Origin: Streptomyces cyanogenus
Lineage (GTDB): Bacteria; Actinomycetota; Actinomycetes; Streptomycetales; Streptomycetaceae
Length of the DNA: 64,000 bases
Assembly (NCBI RefSeq): GCF_017526105.1
Contig: NZ_CP071839.1
Span: forward strand, 4,766,001 to 4,830,000
Direction of reading: 5' to 3'
The position numbers and the translations under genes were made by a program. The notes below the pieces were generated by a model. That model did not search any database, was not told the DNA's origin, and saw only the letters and a list, made by a program, of their open reading frames with translations. Below, piece after piece: positions 23,933 through 32,694 of this stretch (the first letter of the stretch is position 1; each line of letters opens with the position of its first letter).

Positions 23933-25152
23933 GCGACCACGCCGAAGGGAGCGGCTCCCATGACGGCCACTCCCATGAGCGTCACTCCCATGAACGACAC
24001 GAGCCCTACGCCTGGCACGAGCCGACGGAGCGCAACGGGCAACCGCACACGCCATCGCACGCTGGGAACGCAACTGTGAACCACGGCCCCGACGACAAGG
24101 GCCCCGAAGGGCTCGACGGAGTCCACAGCCTCGACGGGCTCGACAACGACGAACTGGCCCTGCGCCGGCTGCTGCACTCGGCGGTCGACGACATCGAACC
24201 GCGCACCGGCACCCTGGATCATCTGCGCCGCGCCGTCCCCGCGCGCCGCGCCCGCAAGCGGCAGGCGGTCGTCGGCATGGCCGCGGCGGCCCTGTTCATC
24301 GGCACCGCCGTCCCCGCCCTCGTGCACGTCTCCCGGTCCGGCGGCACCGACCCCAACACCGCCATGGCCGGCCAGAGCTCCCAGGAGCAGGGCGGCACCG
24401 GCCACGGCAAGGACGTGGGCGGCGACAAGGGCGGCAAGAAGGACGGCCCCGGCACGACGGTCAAGCCGGACAAGGAACCCGGCAAGAGCGACGAGAAGAG
24501 CGACAAGGGCGGCCACGACGGCGGTTCCGCCGGCGGCGCCAACCCCTCCGCCACGCGCGCCTCGGGCGTCCCGCTGTGCACGCCGACCCAGCTGGGCTCC
24601 GCCACCGGCACGGTGAACGCCCCCGACACCGCGGGCGTCGTCTACGGCACCTTCCGCGTCACCAACATCTCCGGCAGCGCGTGCACCCTCGGCGGCCCGG
24701 GCGTCGTCACGCCGACCGCGCAGGGTGCCGCCGACCCGGCCAAGGTCTTCGGCGCCCGGCATGTCGCCGGGGACGCGGCGGCCTCCCTGCCCGACCCGTC
24801 CCTGGAGGTCTCCTCCCTCGTCCTGCAGCCCGGAGCGGCCTACGAGGAGAAGTTCGCCTTCGTCCCCTCGGAGACCTGTCCCACCACCGGCGGCAGCGGC
24901 ACCGGCGGCCCCGACCCGAGCGAGCCGTCGCCGGACCCCTCGCCGACCCAGGAGGCGAGTGCCTCCGGCGGTACGACCGACACCGGTGGCTCGGCGGGCA
25001 CCACCACCCAGCTGGCCGCCGAGGACGGCCCCGCCGACGGCAGCATCGCGGTCACCCACACGGCCCAGGGCGGCGCCGCTTCGGCCACCGCGGTGGTGCC
25101 GGGGGCGTGCGCGGGGACGGTGTACTACACCGGAGTGCTGCCGGGCGCGTGA
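23929..25152 (+). CDS. Single-pass membrane protein coupled to the sigma factor, possible anti-sigma or sensor protein
   Basis: The 407-residue protein starts in an ATGA overlap. The first ~110 residues are cytoplasmic and His-rich (GSHDGHSHERHSHERHEPY), with a short acidic/helical segment LALRRLLHSAVDDIEPRTG. One transmembrane helix follows a basic stretch (VVGMAAAALFIGTAVPALV). After a Gly/Lys-rich linker, an outer domain with SGVPLCTPTQLGSATGTVN and FRVTNISGSACTLGGPG resembles the DUF4232 beta-sandwich seen in secreted actinobacterial proteins. No classical zinc anti-sigma HxxxCxxC motif is visible, so an anti-sigma role is suggested only by the coupling. Confidence 0.75.
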   Translation: MSDHAEGSGSHDGHSHERHSHERHEPYAWHEPTERNGQPHTPSHAGNATVNHGPDDKGPEGLDGVHSLDGLDNDELALRRLLHSAVDDIEPRTGTLDHLRRAVPARRARKRQAVVGMAAAALFIGTAVPALVHVSRSGGTDPNTAMAGQSSQEQGGTGHGKDVGGDKGGKKDGPGTTVKPDKEPGKSDEKSDKGGHDGGSAGGANPSATRASGVPLCTPTQLGSATGTVNAPDTAGVVYGTFRVTNISGSACTLGGPGVVTPTAQGAADPAKVFGARHVAGDAAASLPDPSLEVSSLVLQPGAAYEEKFAFVPSETCPTTGGSGTGGPDPSEPSPDPSPTQEASASGGTTDTGGSAGTTTQLAAEDGPADGSIAVTHTAQGGAASATAVVPGACAGTVYYTGVLPGA

Positions 25153-25233
25153 CGCTCCGCGGGCCTTGAGGGGCCTCCGGCGGCCTCCGCGGGCCGACGG
25201 GGTGATCGCCGTGGGAGTGCTGCGGGTGCGATG

Positions 25234-25283
25234 TGGCCGCCGCGGATCCGTGGCGGCCGGCCGCGCAGTTCCCCCGCGTGCCT
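25234..25283 (-). repeat. Dispersed intergenic repeat, copy 2
   Basis: Read on the minus strand it contains CGCGGGGGAACTGCGCGGCC, closely matching 7931-7973. Its 3' half adds a near-perfect 24-bp palindrome centred on CGGATCCG (25235-25258). It lies in the gap after the sigma/membrane gene pair. Confidence 0.5.
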
Positions 25284-25374
25284 GCGGAACCGCGGCGGGC
25301 GGCGCCCGTCCCACGGAAGCGGCGGCCTGCCGGCGCCGGGAAACGTCCTCACGCCCGGCCGGTGCCGCCGCCGG

Positions 25375-26169
25375 TCACGCGCTGGGCACCGCTGTCCGGT
25401 CCTCGGGCACCAGGCCCAGCGCAGCGTCCCGCTGGAACTCGATCTCCCGCCGCAGCAACCGGAACCACATGAACACCACGAAGCCGGCGAACACGAACCA
25501 CTCCCCGGTGTAGCCCAGGTTCTGGAACGCCTTCAGGTCCAGCCCGCTGCCGCTCGGCGCGCTCGCGGGCACGGCCTTCATCCCGGCGTCCCCCTTGTCG
25601 AGGGTGACCCACGCGTCGTACAGCCGGTACGGCACCAGGTTCACCAGCGACGCCGAGCTGATCACCGCGGTCTGCCCGGCCGGCAGCCCGCCCTGCGCGC
25701 TCACCCCGTTGTCTCCGGGCGTCTCGGACGCCTGCAGCGCGCCGGTGACGGTGACCTCGCCGGCGGGCGGCGCGGGCGCCTCGGCCGCGTCCGCCGTGCC
25801 GGGCAGCCAGCCCCGCACCACCGGCAGCGCCTTCCCGGAGTCGGTGCGCAGCAGCGTCAGCACGTAGAACCCGCGCTTGCCGTCCAGCTCCCGCCCGGGC
25901 ACCAGCAGCTGCTTGCCGTACCGCCCGCTCGCCGTGACCCGCCGGCCCGCCGTGCTCTTGTCGACGGGCAGCATCGAGTCCAGCGGGCGCGCGGCCTCGT
26001 CCCGGCCGGACGCGACCTGTTCGGTCACGGCGCGGTGGTCCTGCACCCGGTCCTCGAACCGGCCCAGCTGCCACGACCCCATGAAGACGCAGAAGGGGAT
26101 GGCGAGCAGCACGAAGACGTTGATGCCCCACCAGCGGGGTGTCAGCAGAAACCGGTACACGACCTCCAC
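25375..26169 (-). CDS. SURF1-family protein
   Basis: The 264-residue protein starts at a GTG with GGGAGCC upstream. It has an N-terminal membrane helix (WWGINVFVLLAIPFCVFMGSWQLGRFEDR, typical SURF1 opening), a periplasm-side domain with LVPGRELDGKRGFYVLTLLR and VVRGWLPG, and a C-terminal helix (NLGYTGEWFVFAGFVVFMWF). SURF1 proteins help insert haem a during cytochrome c oxidase assembly. No oxidase genes are adjacent. It converges with the membrane protein gene to the left. Confidence 0.93.
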   Translation of the reverse strand: MEVVYRFLLTPRWWGINVFVLLAIPFCVFMGSWQLGRFEDRVQDHRAVTEQVASGRDEAARPLDSMLPVDKSTAGRRVTASGRYGKQLLVPGRELDGKRGFYVLTLLRTDSGKALPVVRGWLPGTADAAEAPAPPAGEVTVTGALQASETPGDNGVSAQGGLPAGQTAVISSASLVNLVPYRLYDAWVTLDKGDAGMKAVPASAPSGSGLDLKAFQNLGYTGEWFVFAGFVVFMWFRLLRREIEFQRDAALGLVPEDRTAVPSA

Positions 26170-26218
26170 GGTACGGCTCCCGCGCCGGCGCCCGGGCCGC
26201 GGGTCGTCCCTTGCCCGC

Positions 26219-27085
26219 TCAGCTCACCCGGCTCGCCCTGAGCGAGTAGATCAGCGGGATGCGCGGATGGTCCGCGGGGAAGCGGTGGTAACCGTCGCGC
26301 ACCTCGAAGTTCGCGAACCGCGGGAAGAGCGACACGTCGTGCTCGTGCAGGAACTCGATGCGCAGCCCCGTCGCGGCGAGCGCGGAGACCACGTCCCCGA
26401 GTGTGTGCTGCCACTCCACGCTGCGGTTGTGGACGGTGACGGCGTCCAGGTCGGCGTAGGTGCCCGGTTCGTTCCACACCTGTGGGTCCCGGGTGAAGTA
26501 GTCGCGCACGACCCGGGTGCCGGTCTCGTCGTCCAGGGTCTCGGCGACCGGGTGGAACTCGGCGAGGTAGAGGAAGCCGCCGGGCGCGACGAGCGAGGCG
26601 GCCGTCTCCGCCCAGCGCCGGATGTCCGGCAGCCAGCACAGGGCGCCCAGACCGGTGTAGACGATGTCGTACGACGGCTCGGGTACGGCGGTGGCCGCGT
26701 CGTAGACGTCGCTGGTGACGAAGGCCGCCCGGTCGGGGCCGTAGCCGAGGTCGGCCGCGAGGGCGCGGGCCGCCTCCACCGCCGGTGCCGAGAAGTCCAG
26801 GCCGACGACGCGGGCGGCGCCGCGGTGGGCCCAGGAGAGGGTGTCGGTGCCGATGTGGCACTGCAGGTGCAGCAGCGACTTCCCGGTGACGTCCCCGACC
26901 TCCGTCCTCTCGAAGTCCCGCAGGTCGTCCCGGCGGGTGCGGAAGCCGTCGAGGTCGTAGAAGGAACCGGCGACGTGGACGGGGACCCGCTCGTCCCACA
27001 TGGCCCGGTTGTCCTCGCGCCAGCCGTCGGGAACGGACGAGTCGGACCCTTCGGTGACGGACGTGGAAGGCACGGAAACGCTCAT
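26219..27085 (-). CDS. Class I SAM-dependent methyltransferase
   Basis: From the ATG at 27085 the protein has 288 residues. Motif I is LLHLQCHIGTDTLSWAHRG, followed by VVGLDFSAPAVEAARALA (motif II acid), SDVYDA and YDIVYTGLGALCWLPDI. The N-terminal WREDNRAMWDERVPVHV matches a frequent actinobacterial subgroup. Substrate is unknown. A perfect DnaA-box-like nonamer lies 11 bp upstream, in the divergent promoter region shared with the S9 peptidase gene. Confidence 0.9.
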   Translation of the reverse strand: MSVSVPSTSVTEGSDSSVPDGWREDNRAMWDERVPVHVAGSFYDLDGFRTRRDDLRDFERTEVGDVTGKSLLHLQCHIGTDTLSWAHRGAARVVGLDFSAPAVEAARALAADLGYGPDRAAFVTSDVYDAATAVPEPSYDIVYTGLGALCWLPDIRRWAETAASLVAPGGFLYLAEFHPVAETLDDETGTRVVRDYFTRDPQVWNEPGTYADLDAVTVHNRSVEWQHTLGDVVSALAATGLRIEFLHEHDVSLFPRFANFEVRDGYHRFPADHPRIPLIYSLRASRVS

Positions 27086-27095
27086 GCGCCGGAAG

Positions 27096-27104
27096 TTATC
27101 CACA
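27096..27104 (+). promoter_or_regulatory. DnaA-box-like nonamer TTATCCACA
   Basis: This is a perfect match to the classical DnaA-box consensus in the 71-bp gap between divergent genes. A second, inverted copy occurs at 52866-52874. It may recruit DnaA or be chance. Confidence 0.35.
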
Positions 27105-27156
27105 GGCTGCGCATACCCGCCACCCAATTGTCGGCGCGGCCAGGCAATATGGGCGC

Positions 27157-28974
27157 ATGACTGGGGCCATGAGTGAGAGCAGGACACCGGACACACCGGA
27201 CATGCCGGACTGGGAGAAGCGGTTCCGCGCACCGCGCGTCTCCCTGCCCGACTGGGCGGAGGACGCGCCGGACCGTTCCCTGTTCGTGTCGAACGCGACC
27301 GGGACGTACGAGCTGTACGCCTGGGACAGGGCGACGGGTGAGCAGCGGCAGGCGACGGACCGGCCGAACGGCACGACGGACGGCGTGCTCTCCCCGGACG
27401 GCGCGTGGATCTGGTGGTTCGACGACAAGGACGGCGACGAGTTCGGCGTCTGGCGCCGCCAGCCCTTCGCGGGCGGCCCGGACGAGCCGGCCGTGCCCGG
27501 TCTCGATCCGTCGTACCCGGCCGGTCTTGCCCTGTCCCGCGACGGCCGCACGGCGGTCGTCGGCCGCTCCACGGACGAGGACGGTACGACGATCCACCTG
27601 GCGCGCGAGGGCGCGGACCCGGTGGAGATCTACCGGCACCGCGAGTCGGCGGGCGTCGGCGACCTCTCGCACGACGGCTCCCTGATCGCCGTGGAGCACA
27701 CCGAGCACGGCGACGCCATGCACTCCGCGCTGCGGGTGCTCCGCCCGGACGGCACGACGGTCGCCGAACTGGACGACACCAAGGGCGGCACCGAGGAGCT
27801 GGGCCTGGAGGTGCTGGGCTTCGCCCCGGTCGACGGCGACACCCGGCTGCTCATCGGCCACCAGCGCCGGGGCCGCTGGGAGCCGCTGGTCTGGGATGTC
27901 GCGACGGGCGAGGAGACGGACCTGGCCCTGGACCTGCCGGGTGACGTCAGCGCCGAGTGGTATCCGGACGGCTCGGCCCTGCTCATCGCCCACGGCTTCG
28001 AGGCGCGCAGCGAGCTGTTCCGGTACGAGCTGGAGACCCGCGAGCTGACCCGCATCCCCACCCCGCCCGGCACGGTCTCCGGTGCGACGGCCCGCCCCGA
28101 CGGCAGCGTGGAGTTCCTGTGGTCGTCGGCCGCCGAGCCCCCGGCGGTGCGCTCCACGGCCGGCGGAGTGGTGCTGGACCCCCCGGGCATGACCTGTCCG
28201 CCGTCGGTGCCGGTGGAGGACGTGTGGGTGGAGGGCCCCGGCGGCCGTATCCACGCCCTGGTCCAGAAGCCGGCGGGCGCCACCGGCCCCCTGCCCACCG
28301 TGTTCGACCTGCACGGCGGACCGACCTGGCACGACAGCGACTCCTTCGCCGCCGGCCCGGCCGCCTGGGTGGACCACGGGTACGCGGTCATCCGCATCAA
28401 CTACCGCGGCTCCACCGGCTACGGCCGCGCCTGGACCGACGCCCTCAAGCACCGGGTCGGCCTGATCGAGCTGGAGGACGTGGCCGCGGTGCGCGAGTGG
28501 GCGGTCTCCTCCGGCCTCGCCGACCCCGGCCGTCTCGTCCTCACCGGCGCCTCCTGGGGCGGCTACCTCACCCTGCTCGGCCTCGGCACCCAGCCGGACG
28601 CCTGGACGCTGGGCATCGCCGTCGTGCCGGTCGCGGACTACGTCACCGCGTACCACGACGAGATGGAGGCCCTGAAGGCCATGGACCGCACCCTGCTGGG
28701 CGGCACCCCCGAGGAGGTCCCGGACCGCTTCGCCGCGTCCTCCCCGCTCACCTACGTCGACCAGGTCAAGGCCCCGGTCTACATCTCGGCCGGCGTCAAC
28801 GACCCCCGCTGCCCGATCCGCCAGATCGACAACTACGTCAAGAGACTGGAGGCCCGCGGCGCGGTCCACGAGGTGTACCGGTACGACGCGGGGCACGGCT
28901 CCCTGGTCGTGGAGGAGCGGATCAAGCAGGTGAGACTGGAACTGGAGTTCGCCGAGCGCCACTTGCCCGCATAG
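27157..28974 (+). CDS. S9-family (prolyl oligopeptidase-like) serine peptidase
   Basis: The 605-residue cytosolic protein has an N-terminal beta-propeller-like region (about 30-340, repeated WD/GxxLSPDG patterns) and a C-terminal alpha/beta-hydrolase domain. The nucleophile is Ser466 in TGASWGGYLTL, with Asp549 (GVNDPRCP) and His580 (DAGHGSL) completing the triad. HGGPTWHDSDSF forms the oxyanion region. It probably cleaves short peptides or acylated amino acids. CAATAT lies 6 nt before the ATG, suggesting leaderless mRNA; MSESRT, four codons in, is an alternative start. Confidence 0.93.
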   Translation: MTGAMSESRTPDTPDMPDWEKRFRAPRVSLPDWAEDAPDRSLFVSNATGTYELYAWDRATGEQRQATDRPNGTTDGVLSPDGAWIWWFDDKDGDEFGVWRRQPFAGGPDEPAVPGLDPSYPAGLALSRDGRTAVVGRSTDEDGTTIHLAREGADPVEIYRHRESAGVGDLSHDGSLIAVEHTEHGDAMHSALRVLRPDGTTVAELDDTKGGTEELGLEVLGFAPVDGDTRLLIGHQRRGRWEPLVWDVATGEETDLALDLPGDVSAEWYPDGSALLIAHGFEARSELFRYELETRELTRIPTPPGTVSGATARPDGSVEFLWSSAAEPPAVRSTAGGVVLDPPGMTCPPSVPVEDVWVEGPGGRIHALVQKPAGATGPLPTVFDLHGGPTWHDSDSFAAGPAAWVDHGYAVIRINYRGSTGYGRAWTDALKHRVGLIELEDVAAVREWAVSSGLADPGRLVLTGASWGGYLTLLGLGTQPDAWTLGIAVVPVADYVTAYHDEMEALKAMDRTLLGGTPEEVPDRFAASSPLTYVDQVKAPVYISAGVNDPRCPIRQIDNYVKRLEARGAVHEVYRYDAGHGSLVVEERIKQVRLELEFAERHLPA

Positions 28975-28976
28975 CG

Positions 28977-30800
28977 TCAGCGCAGCTCCGCCAGCCCCCT
29001 CCGGGTGGCCGCCACCACCACCCGGTCGCCCTTCGTCAGGACGTGGTCGGCGGAGGTGGCGGTGTGGCCCAGCAGGGCCAGGACGCGCCAGGAGCCGGAC
29101 TGGAAGGCCTCCCGTACGGTGCGGCCCTCCAGCCGGGGGTGGCCGTCCACGTCGATCGCGGCGAACAGGAGCACCCGGCGCTCCACGGCGACGGCGCCCA
29201 GGACCTGGCGGCCCAGCATCGCCCCGGCGAACGCGGGGGCGGCCAGGTGGGTGACGCTGCGGCTGCGGGTGAGGGCCTGGGGGTAGGCGGTGCGCAGGGT
29301 GCGGTAGACGGCGGTGGCGAAGTCGTCGTCGTAGAGGCGCAGGACCACGCGCAGATCGGGGCGCACCGTCCGGGCGTAGAGCACGGCCTCCAGGTTGGTG
29401 GTGTCGGAGCTGGTCACCGCGAGCAGGGCCTGGGCCCGGTGGATCTGGGCGCCCTCCAGGACGCCTTCCTGGGTGACGTCGCCGAGGACCACCGGCACCC
29501 GCAGCCGGCGGGCGGTGGCCAGGCCGCGGGCCTCCGGGTCGGACTCGACGCACACCACGGGGATGTTCAGTTCCCGCAGCCGGGTCAGTACCCGGGTGCC
29601 GATCTTGCCGAGGCCGAGGAGCACCACATGCCCGCTCAGGCCGCGCGGGGGTCTGCGCAGGGCGGAGGCGGTGCGGAAGGTGCCGAACGCCTCCAGCGCG
29701 GCGGCCAGCAGGAGCGGCAGGAGCAGCAACCCGACCAGGGCGGAGAGGAGTTGGAGGAGCTGGCGGCCGAGGGGCTCCTTGAGGGCCGGGTCGTCGATCG
29801 CGAAGAGGTCGAGCAGGGTGACGTAGAAGGCGCGCACCGGGTGGATGCCGGTGACCAGCCACAGGGCGACGGCGAGCCCGACCACGCAGCCGACCAGGCC
29901 GGCCAGGGACCAGCGCAGCCGGCGGGAGAAGAGGGAGGCGAGCGGCATGACGCCGGTCATCCGGCGGGTGGGCGCGGCGGACTCCGTACCGGCGGGGGCG
30001 GAGACGTGTTCCAGCACCACGGCCTGGCGCCCGGCCGCCTGCCGCACCTCCTCGTCGTCGGGCAGCAGCCGCGGCCGGTGTTCGGCGCCGTCGTCCGGGT
30101 CGCCGCCCGACAGCAGGGCGAGGGTGCACAGCCCCGGACCGCTGCCGGACCCGTCGTCCCCGGTGAGCGGCCGTTCGACGGCCCGCAGCAGCAGGCCCTC
30201 GGTCTGGACGACCCGGCTGGTGCCGGCGACGGCGGTGGCGGCCAGCGCGGGCGCGGCGGTGTCGGCGTCGGACAGCACGGTCGTGAAGGCCTCGGCGCTG
30301 GTGTCCGGGCCCTCGTCGCCGCCGGCGGCCAACGCGGCGGCCTGGTCGAGGAGTTCCTCGATGTGCTGGCCCAGCCGCCGGTTGTACAGGCGCAGGACGA
30401 GCCGCAGCCGGGGGTTGAGCCGGCGAGCGGTCAGCGCGGCCCGGATGTTGATCTCGTCGTCGTCGTACACCAGGGCCAGCGCGGCGGCCCGGCCCACCCC
30501 GGCCTCGGCGAGCACCGCCTCGGTCAGCTCGGCCGCCTCCAGCACGCCGTCGGTCTCCGGGGGTTGGGTTCCGGTGCCGGCGGGGGGCTGTCCGGTGCCG
30601 CCGGTCCGGCCGACCGTGCCCACGGCGGCGCTCACCACGCGGTCGAACAGCGCCACCGACGCGGCACGGGCCCGGCCGACCACGGGGGGCCGGGCGGTGC
30701 GCTCGTTCGGCGGTACGACGAGCGTGACCTGTTCGCCGTGGACCCCGCGCAGCTCGGCGGCCAGCCGGTGCGCGAGCCCGTCGTCACCGCACACCACCAT
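28977..30800 (-). CDS. NAD-binding RCK/TrkA-type ion channel or transport protein
   Basis: Using the ATG at 30800 the protein has 607 residues. It has an N-terminal Rossmann RCK domain (MVVCGDDGLAHRLAAELRG), a linker, two or three membrane helices (WSLAGLVGCVVGLAVALWLV and LLQLLSALVGLLLLPLLLAA) with an intervening re-entrant-like loop, and a second TrkA-N domain (VVLLGLGKIGTRVLTRLREL). The layout resembles CASTOR/POLLUX-type or Kch-like potassium channels with two RCK domains. No TVGYG selectivity filter is obvious in the loop, so ion specificity is open. AAGGAGG lies 22 nt upstream of the ATG, so a slightly longer start cannot be excluded. Confidence 0.8.
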   Translation of the reverse strand: MVVCGDDGLAHRLAAELRGVHGEQVTLVVPPNERTARPPVVGRARAASVALFDRVVSAAVGTVGRTGGTGQPPAGTGTQPPETDGVLEAAELTEAVLAEAGVGRAAALALVYDDDEINIRAALTARRLNPRLRLVLRLYNRRLGQHIEELLDQAAALAAGGDEGPDTSAEAFTTVLSDADTAAPALAATAVAGTSRVVQTEGLLLRAVERPLTGDDGSGSGPGLCTLALLSGGDPDDGAEHRPRLLPDDEEVRQAAGRQAVVLEHVSAPAGTESAAPTRRMTGVMPLASLFSRRLRWSLAGLVGCVVGLAVALWLVTGIHPVRAFYVTLLDLFAIDDPALKEPLGRQLLQLLSALVGLLLLPLLLAAALEAFGTFRTASALRRPPRGLSGHVVLLGLGKIGTRVLTRLRELNIPVVCVESDPEARGLATARRLRVPVVLGDVTQEGVLEGAQIHRAQALLAVTSSDTTNLEAVLYARTVRPDLRVVLRLYDDDFATAVYRTLRTAYPQALTRSRSVTHLAAPAFAGAMLGRQVLGAVAVERRVLLFAAIDVDGHPRLEGRTVREAFQSGSWRVLALLGHTATSADHVLTKGDRVVVAATRRGLAELR

Positions 30801-30959
30801 GTGCGCCGGCCGGGCCCCCGGGCCTCCTTGATACGGAACGCTCGCCACAAGGGAAAAGAGTGCCCCAAGGAGTTGCGTGGTTCCAGCAACGTCCTGAACG
30901 GCAGTGCGACGGCTCGCGTACGCAAGGGGAGGCAGTCCAGCAGCCGGAGGTAACCACCC

Positions 30960-31970
30960 GTGGCCATCACCGAAGACGCCCCGCCCGGCGCGGACCTGGG
31001 CCGGCCCGTGCCCCCGCGGGGCCGGCGGCTCAGCTCCCCGCTGGTGCTGGTGCTGACGCTCCTGCTGGCCGTGCTCGCCCAGTCCCCGATCCGCGGCCTG
31101 CTCGGCACGCCGGCGATGCAGAGCTGGATGACGGTGTTCGTCGCGGTGACCGTGCAGGCGCTGCCCTTCCTGGTGCTCGGCGTACTGCTGTCGGCGGCGA
31201 TCGCGGTGTTCGTGCCGGCGTCCTTCTTCGCGCGCGCCCTGCCGCGCCGGCCCGCCCTGGCCGTGCCCGTGGCGGGGGTCGCGGGCGCGGTGCTGCCGGG
31301 CTGCGAGTGCGCGTCGGTGCCGGTGGCGGGCGCCCTGGTGCGCCGGGGCGTGACCCCCGCCGCCGCCCTCGCCTTCCTGCTGTCCGCGCCCGCGATCAAC
31401 CCGGTGGTGCTGACCGCCACCGCCGTCGCCTTTCCCGGGCACCCGGAGATGGTCCTGGCCCGGTTCGCGGCGAGCCTGCTGGTGGCCTGCGCGATGGGCT
31501 GGCTGTGGCAGCGGCTGGGCCGCACGGACTGGCTCCGCCCCCCGGCTCACGGCGCGCACGAGGGCGCGGGCAAGGGGGAGGCGTTCTGGGACGCGGTCCG
31601 GCACGACGTCATGCACGCCGGCGGTTTCCTGGTGCTCGGCGCGACGGCCGCGGCCACGCTCAAGGCGGCGGTCCCGGCGGACTGGCTGCGCGCGGCGGCC
31701 GGGACCCCGCTGGTCTCGGTGCTCGCCCTGGCCGTCCTGGCCGTCCTGCTGTCCATCTGCTCGGAGGCGGACGCGTTCGTCGCGGCCTCCCTCACCCAGT
31801 TCTCCCCGACGGCCAAGCTGGTGTTCCTGGTGGTGGGCCCGATGATCGACCTCAAGCTGTTCGCGATGCAGGCCGGCACCTTCGGCCGTGCCTTCGCGCT
31901 CCGGTTCGCGCCCGCCACCTTCGCGCTGGCCGTCACGGGCGCCGTGCTGACCGGGGCGGTGCTGCTGTGA
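30960..31970 (+). CDS. YraQ/UPF0718-type permease
   Basis: The 336-residue membrane protein has about eight helices. The GTG start is preceded by GGAGGT. It carries the family signature VLPGCECASVPVAGALVRRG followed by AFLLSAPAINPVVLTATAVAF, repeated in weaker form near CSEADAFVAASL. Conserved Cys and Pro in these loops suggest metal or thiol transport. It is translationally coupled (GTGA) to the following gene, its usual partner subunit. No metalloregulator site was found in the promoter. The substrate is unknown. Confidence 0.85.
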   Translation: MAITEDAPPGADLGRPVPPRGRRLSSPLVLVLTLLLAVLAQSPIRGLLGTPAMQSWMTVFVAVTVQALPFLVLGVLLSAAIAVFVPASFFARALPRRPALAVPVAGVAGAVLPGCECASVPVAGALVRRGVTPAAALAFLLSAPAINPVVLTATAVAFPGHPEMVLARFAASLLVACAMGWLWQRLGRTDWLRPPAHGAHEGAGKGEAFWDAVRHDVMHAGGFLVLGATAAATLKAAVPADWLRAAAGTPLVSVLALAVLAVLLSICSEADAFVAASLTQFSPTAKLVFLVVGPMIDLKLFAMQAGTFGRAFALRFAPATFALAVTGAVLTGAVLL

Positions 31971-32680
31971 ACCGCCAGGCCCAGGCGGCCGTCCTGTTCC
32001 TGCTCGGCGCCGCCCTGCTGCACGCCGGCGCCACCGACCTGTACCTGCGCTACGTCAAGGCCGGCCTGCGCCCCCTCCTGCTGGCCTCCGGCGTGGTCCT
32101 GATCGCGGCGGCCGTGGCGACGGCCTGGTACGAGCGCCGCCGCGCCGGCCGGTCCGGGCCGGGACACGCGCACCCCGAGCCGCGCGTGTCCTGGCTCCTC
32201 CTGCTGCCCCTCCTCGCGCTGATCCTGATCGCCCCGCCGGCCCTCGGCTCGTACAGCGCCCTGCGCTCGGGTACGGCGCTGCAGAAGCCGTACGCCTACG
32301 GCCCGTTGCCGGCCGGCGACCCGGTGCCGCTGTCGGTCGTGGACTACGCCTCCCGCGCGGCCTACGGCCACGGCCGCTCCCTGCACGGCCGCCCGGTAAG
32401 GGTCACCGGCTTCCTCGCCCTGGACCGGGCGGGCCGGCCCTACCTGGTCCGCATGGCCCTCAACTGCTGCGCCGCGGACGCCCAGCCGGTGAAGATCGCG
32501 CTGACCGGCGAGCTGCCGCCGGTCCTGCGCCCGGACGCCTGGCTGGAGGTCACGGGCACCTACACCCCCCGCCTGACCCGCGACCCGGTCAACGACGGCC
32601 CCATCCCCTATCTGAAGGTCACCTCGACCCGGCCGGTCCAGGCCCCGCCCGATCCGTACGACGAGACCTGGAACACCTGA
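31967..32680 (+). CDS. TIGR03943/DUF1980-type permease subunit
   Basis: The 237-residue protein begins with a GTG that overlaps the upstream stop. It has two or three N-terminal membrane helices, then an outside domain with SGTALQKPYAYGPL, VRVTGFLALDRAGRPYLVRMALNCCAADAQPVKI and a final beta segment. The NCCAADA motif and the coupling to a YraQ-type permease match the known two-component putative permease. Both subunits probably act together at the membrane. Confidence 0.85.
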   Translation: MNRQAQAAVLFLLGAALLHAGATDLYLRYVKAGLRPLLLASGVVLIAAAVATAWYERRRAGRSGPGHAHPEPRVSWLLLLPLLALILIAPPALGSYSALRSGTALQKPYAYGPLPAGDPVPLSVVDYASRAAYGHGRSLHGRPVRVTGFLALDRAGRPYLVRMALNCCAADAQPVKIALTGELPPVLRPDAWLEVTGTYTPRLTRDPVNDGPIPYLKVTSTRPVQAPPDPYDETWNT

Positions 32681-32694
32681 GCCGGTGCCGCCGG

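Noticed and set aside
30801..30959. Zur or other metal-regulator box before the two-gene permease
   Set aside because: No AT-rich palindrome of the expected type was visible in the promoter.
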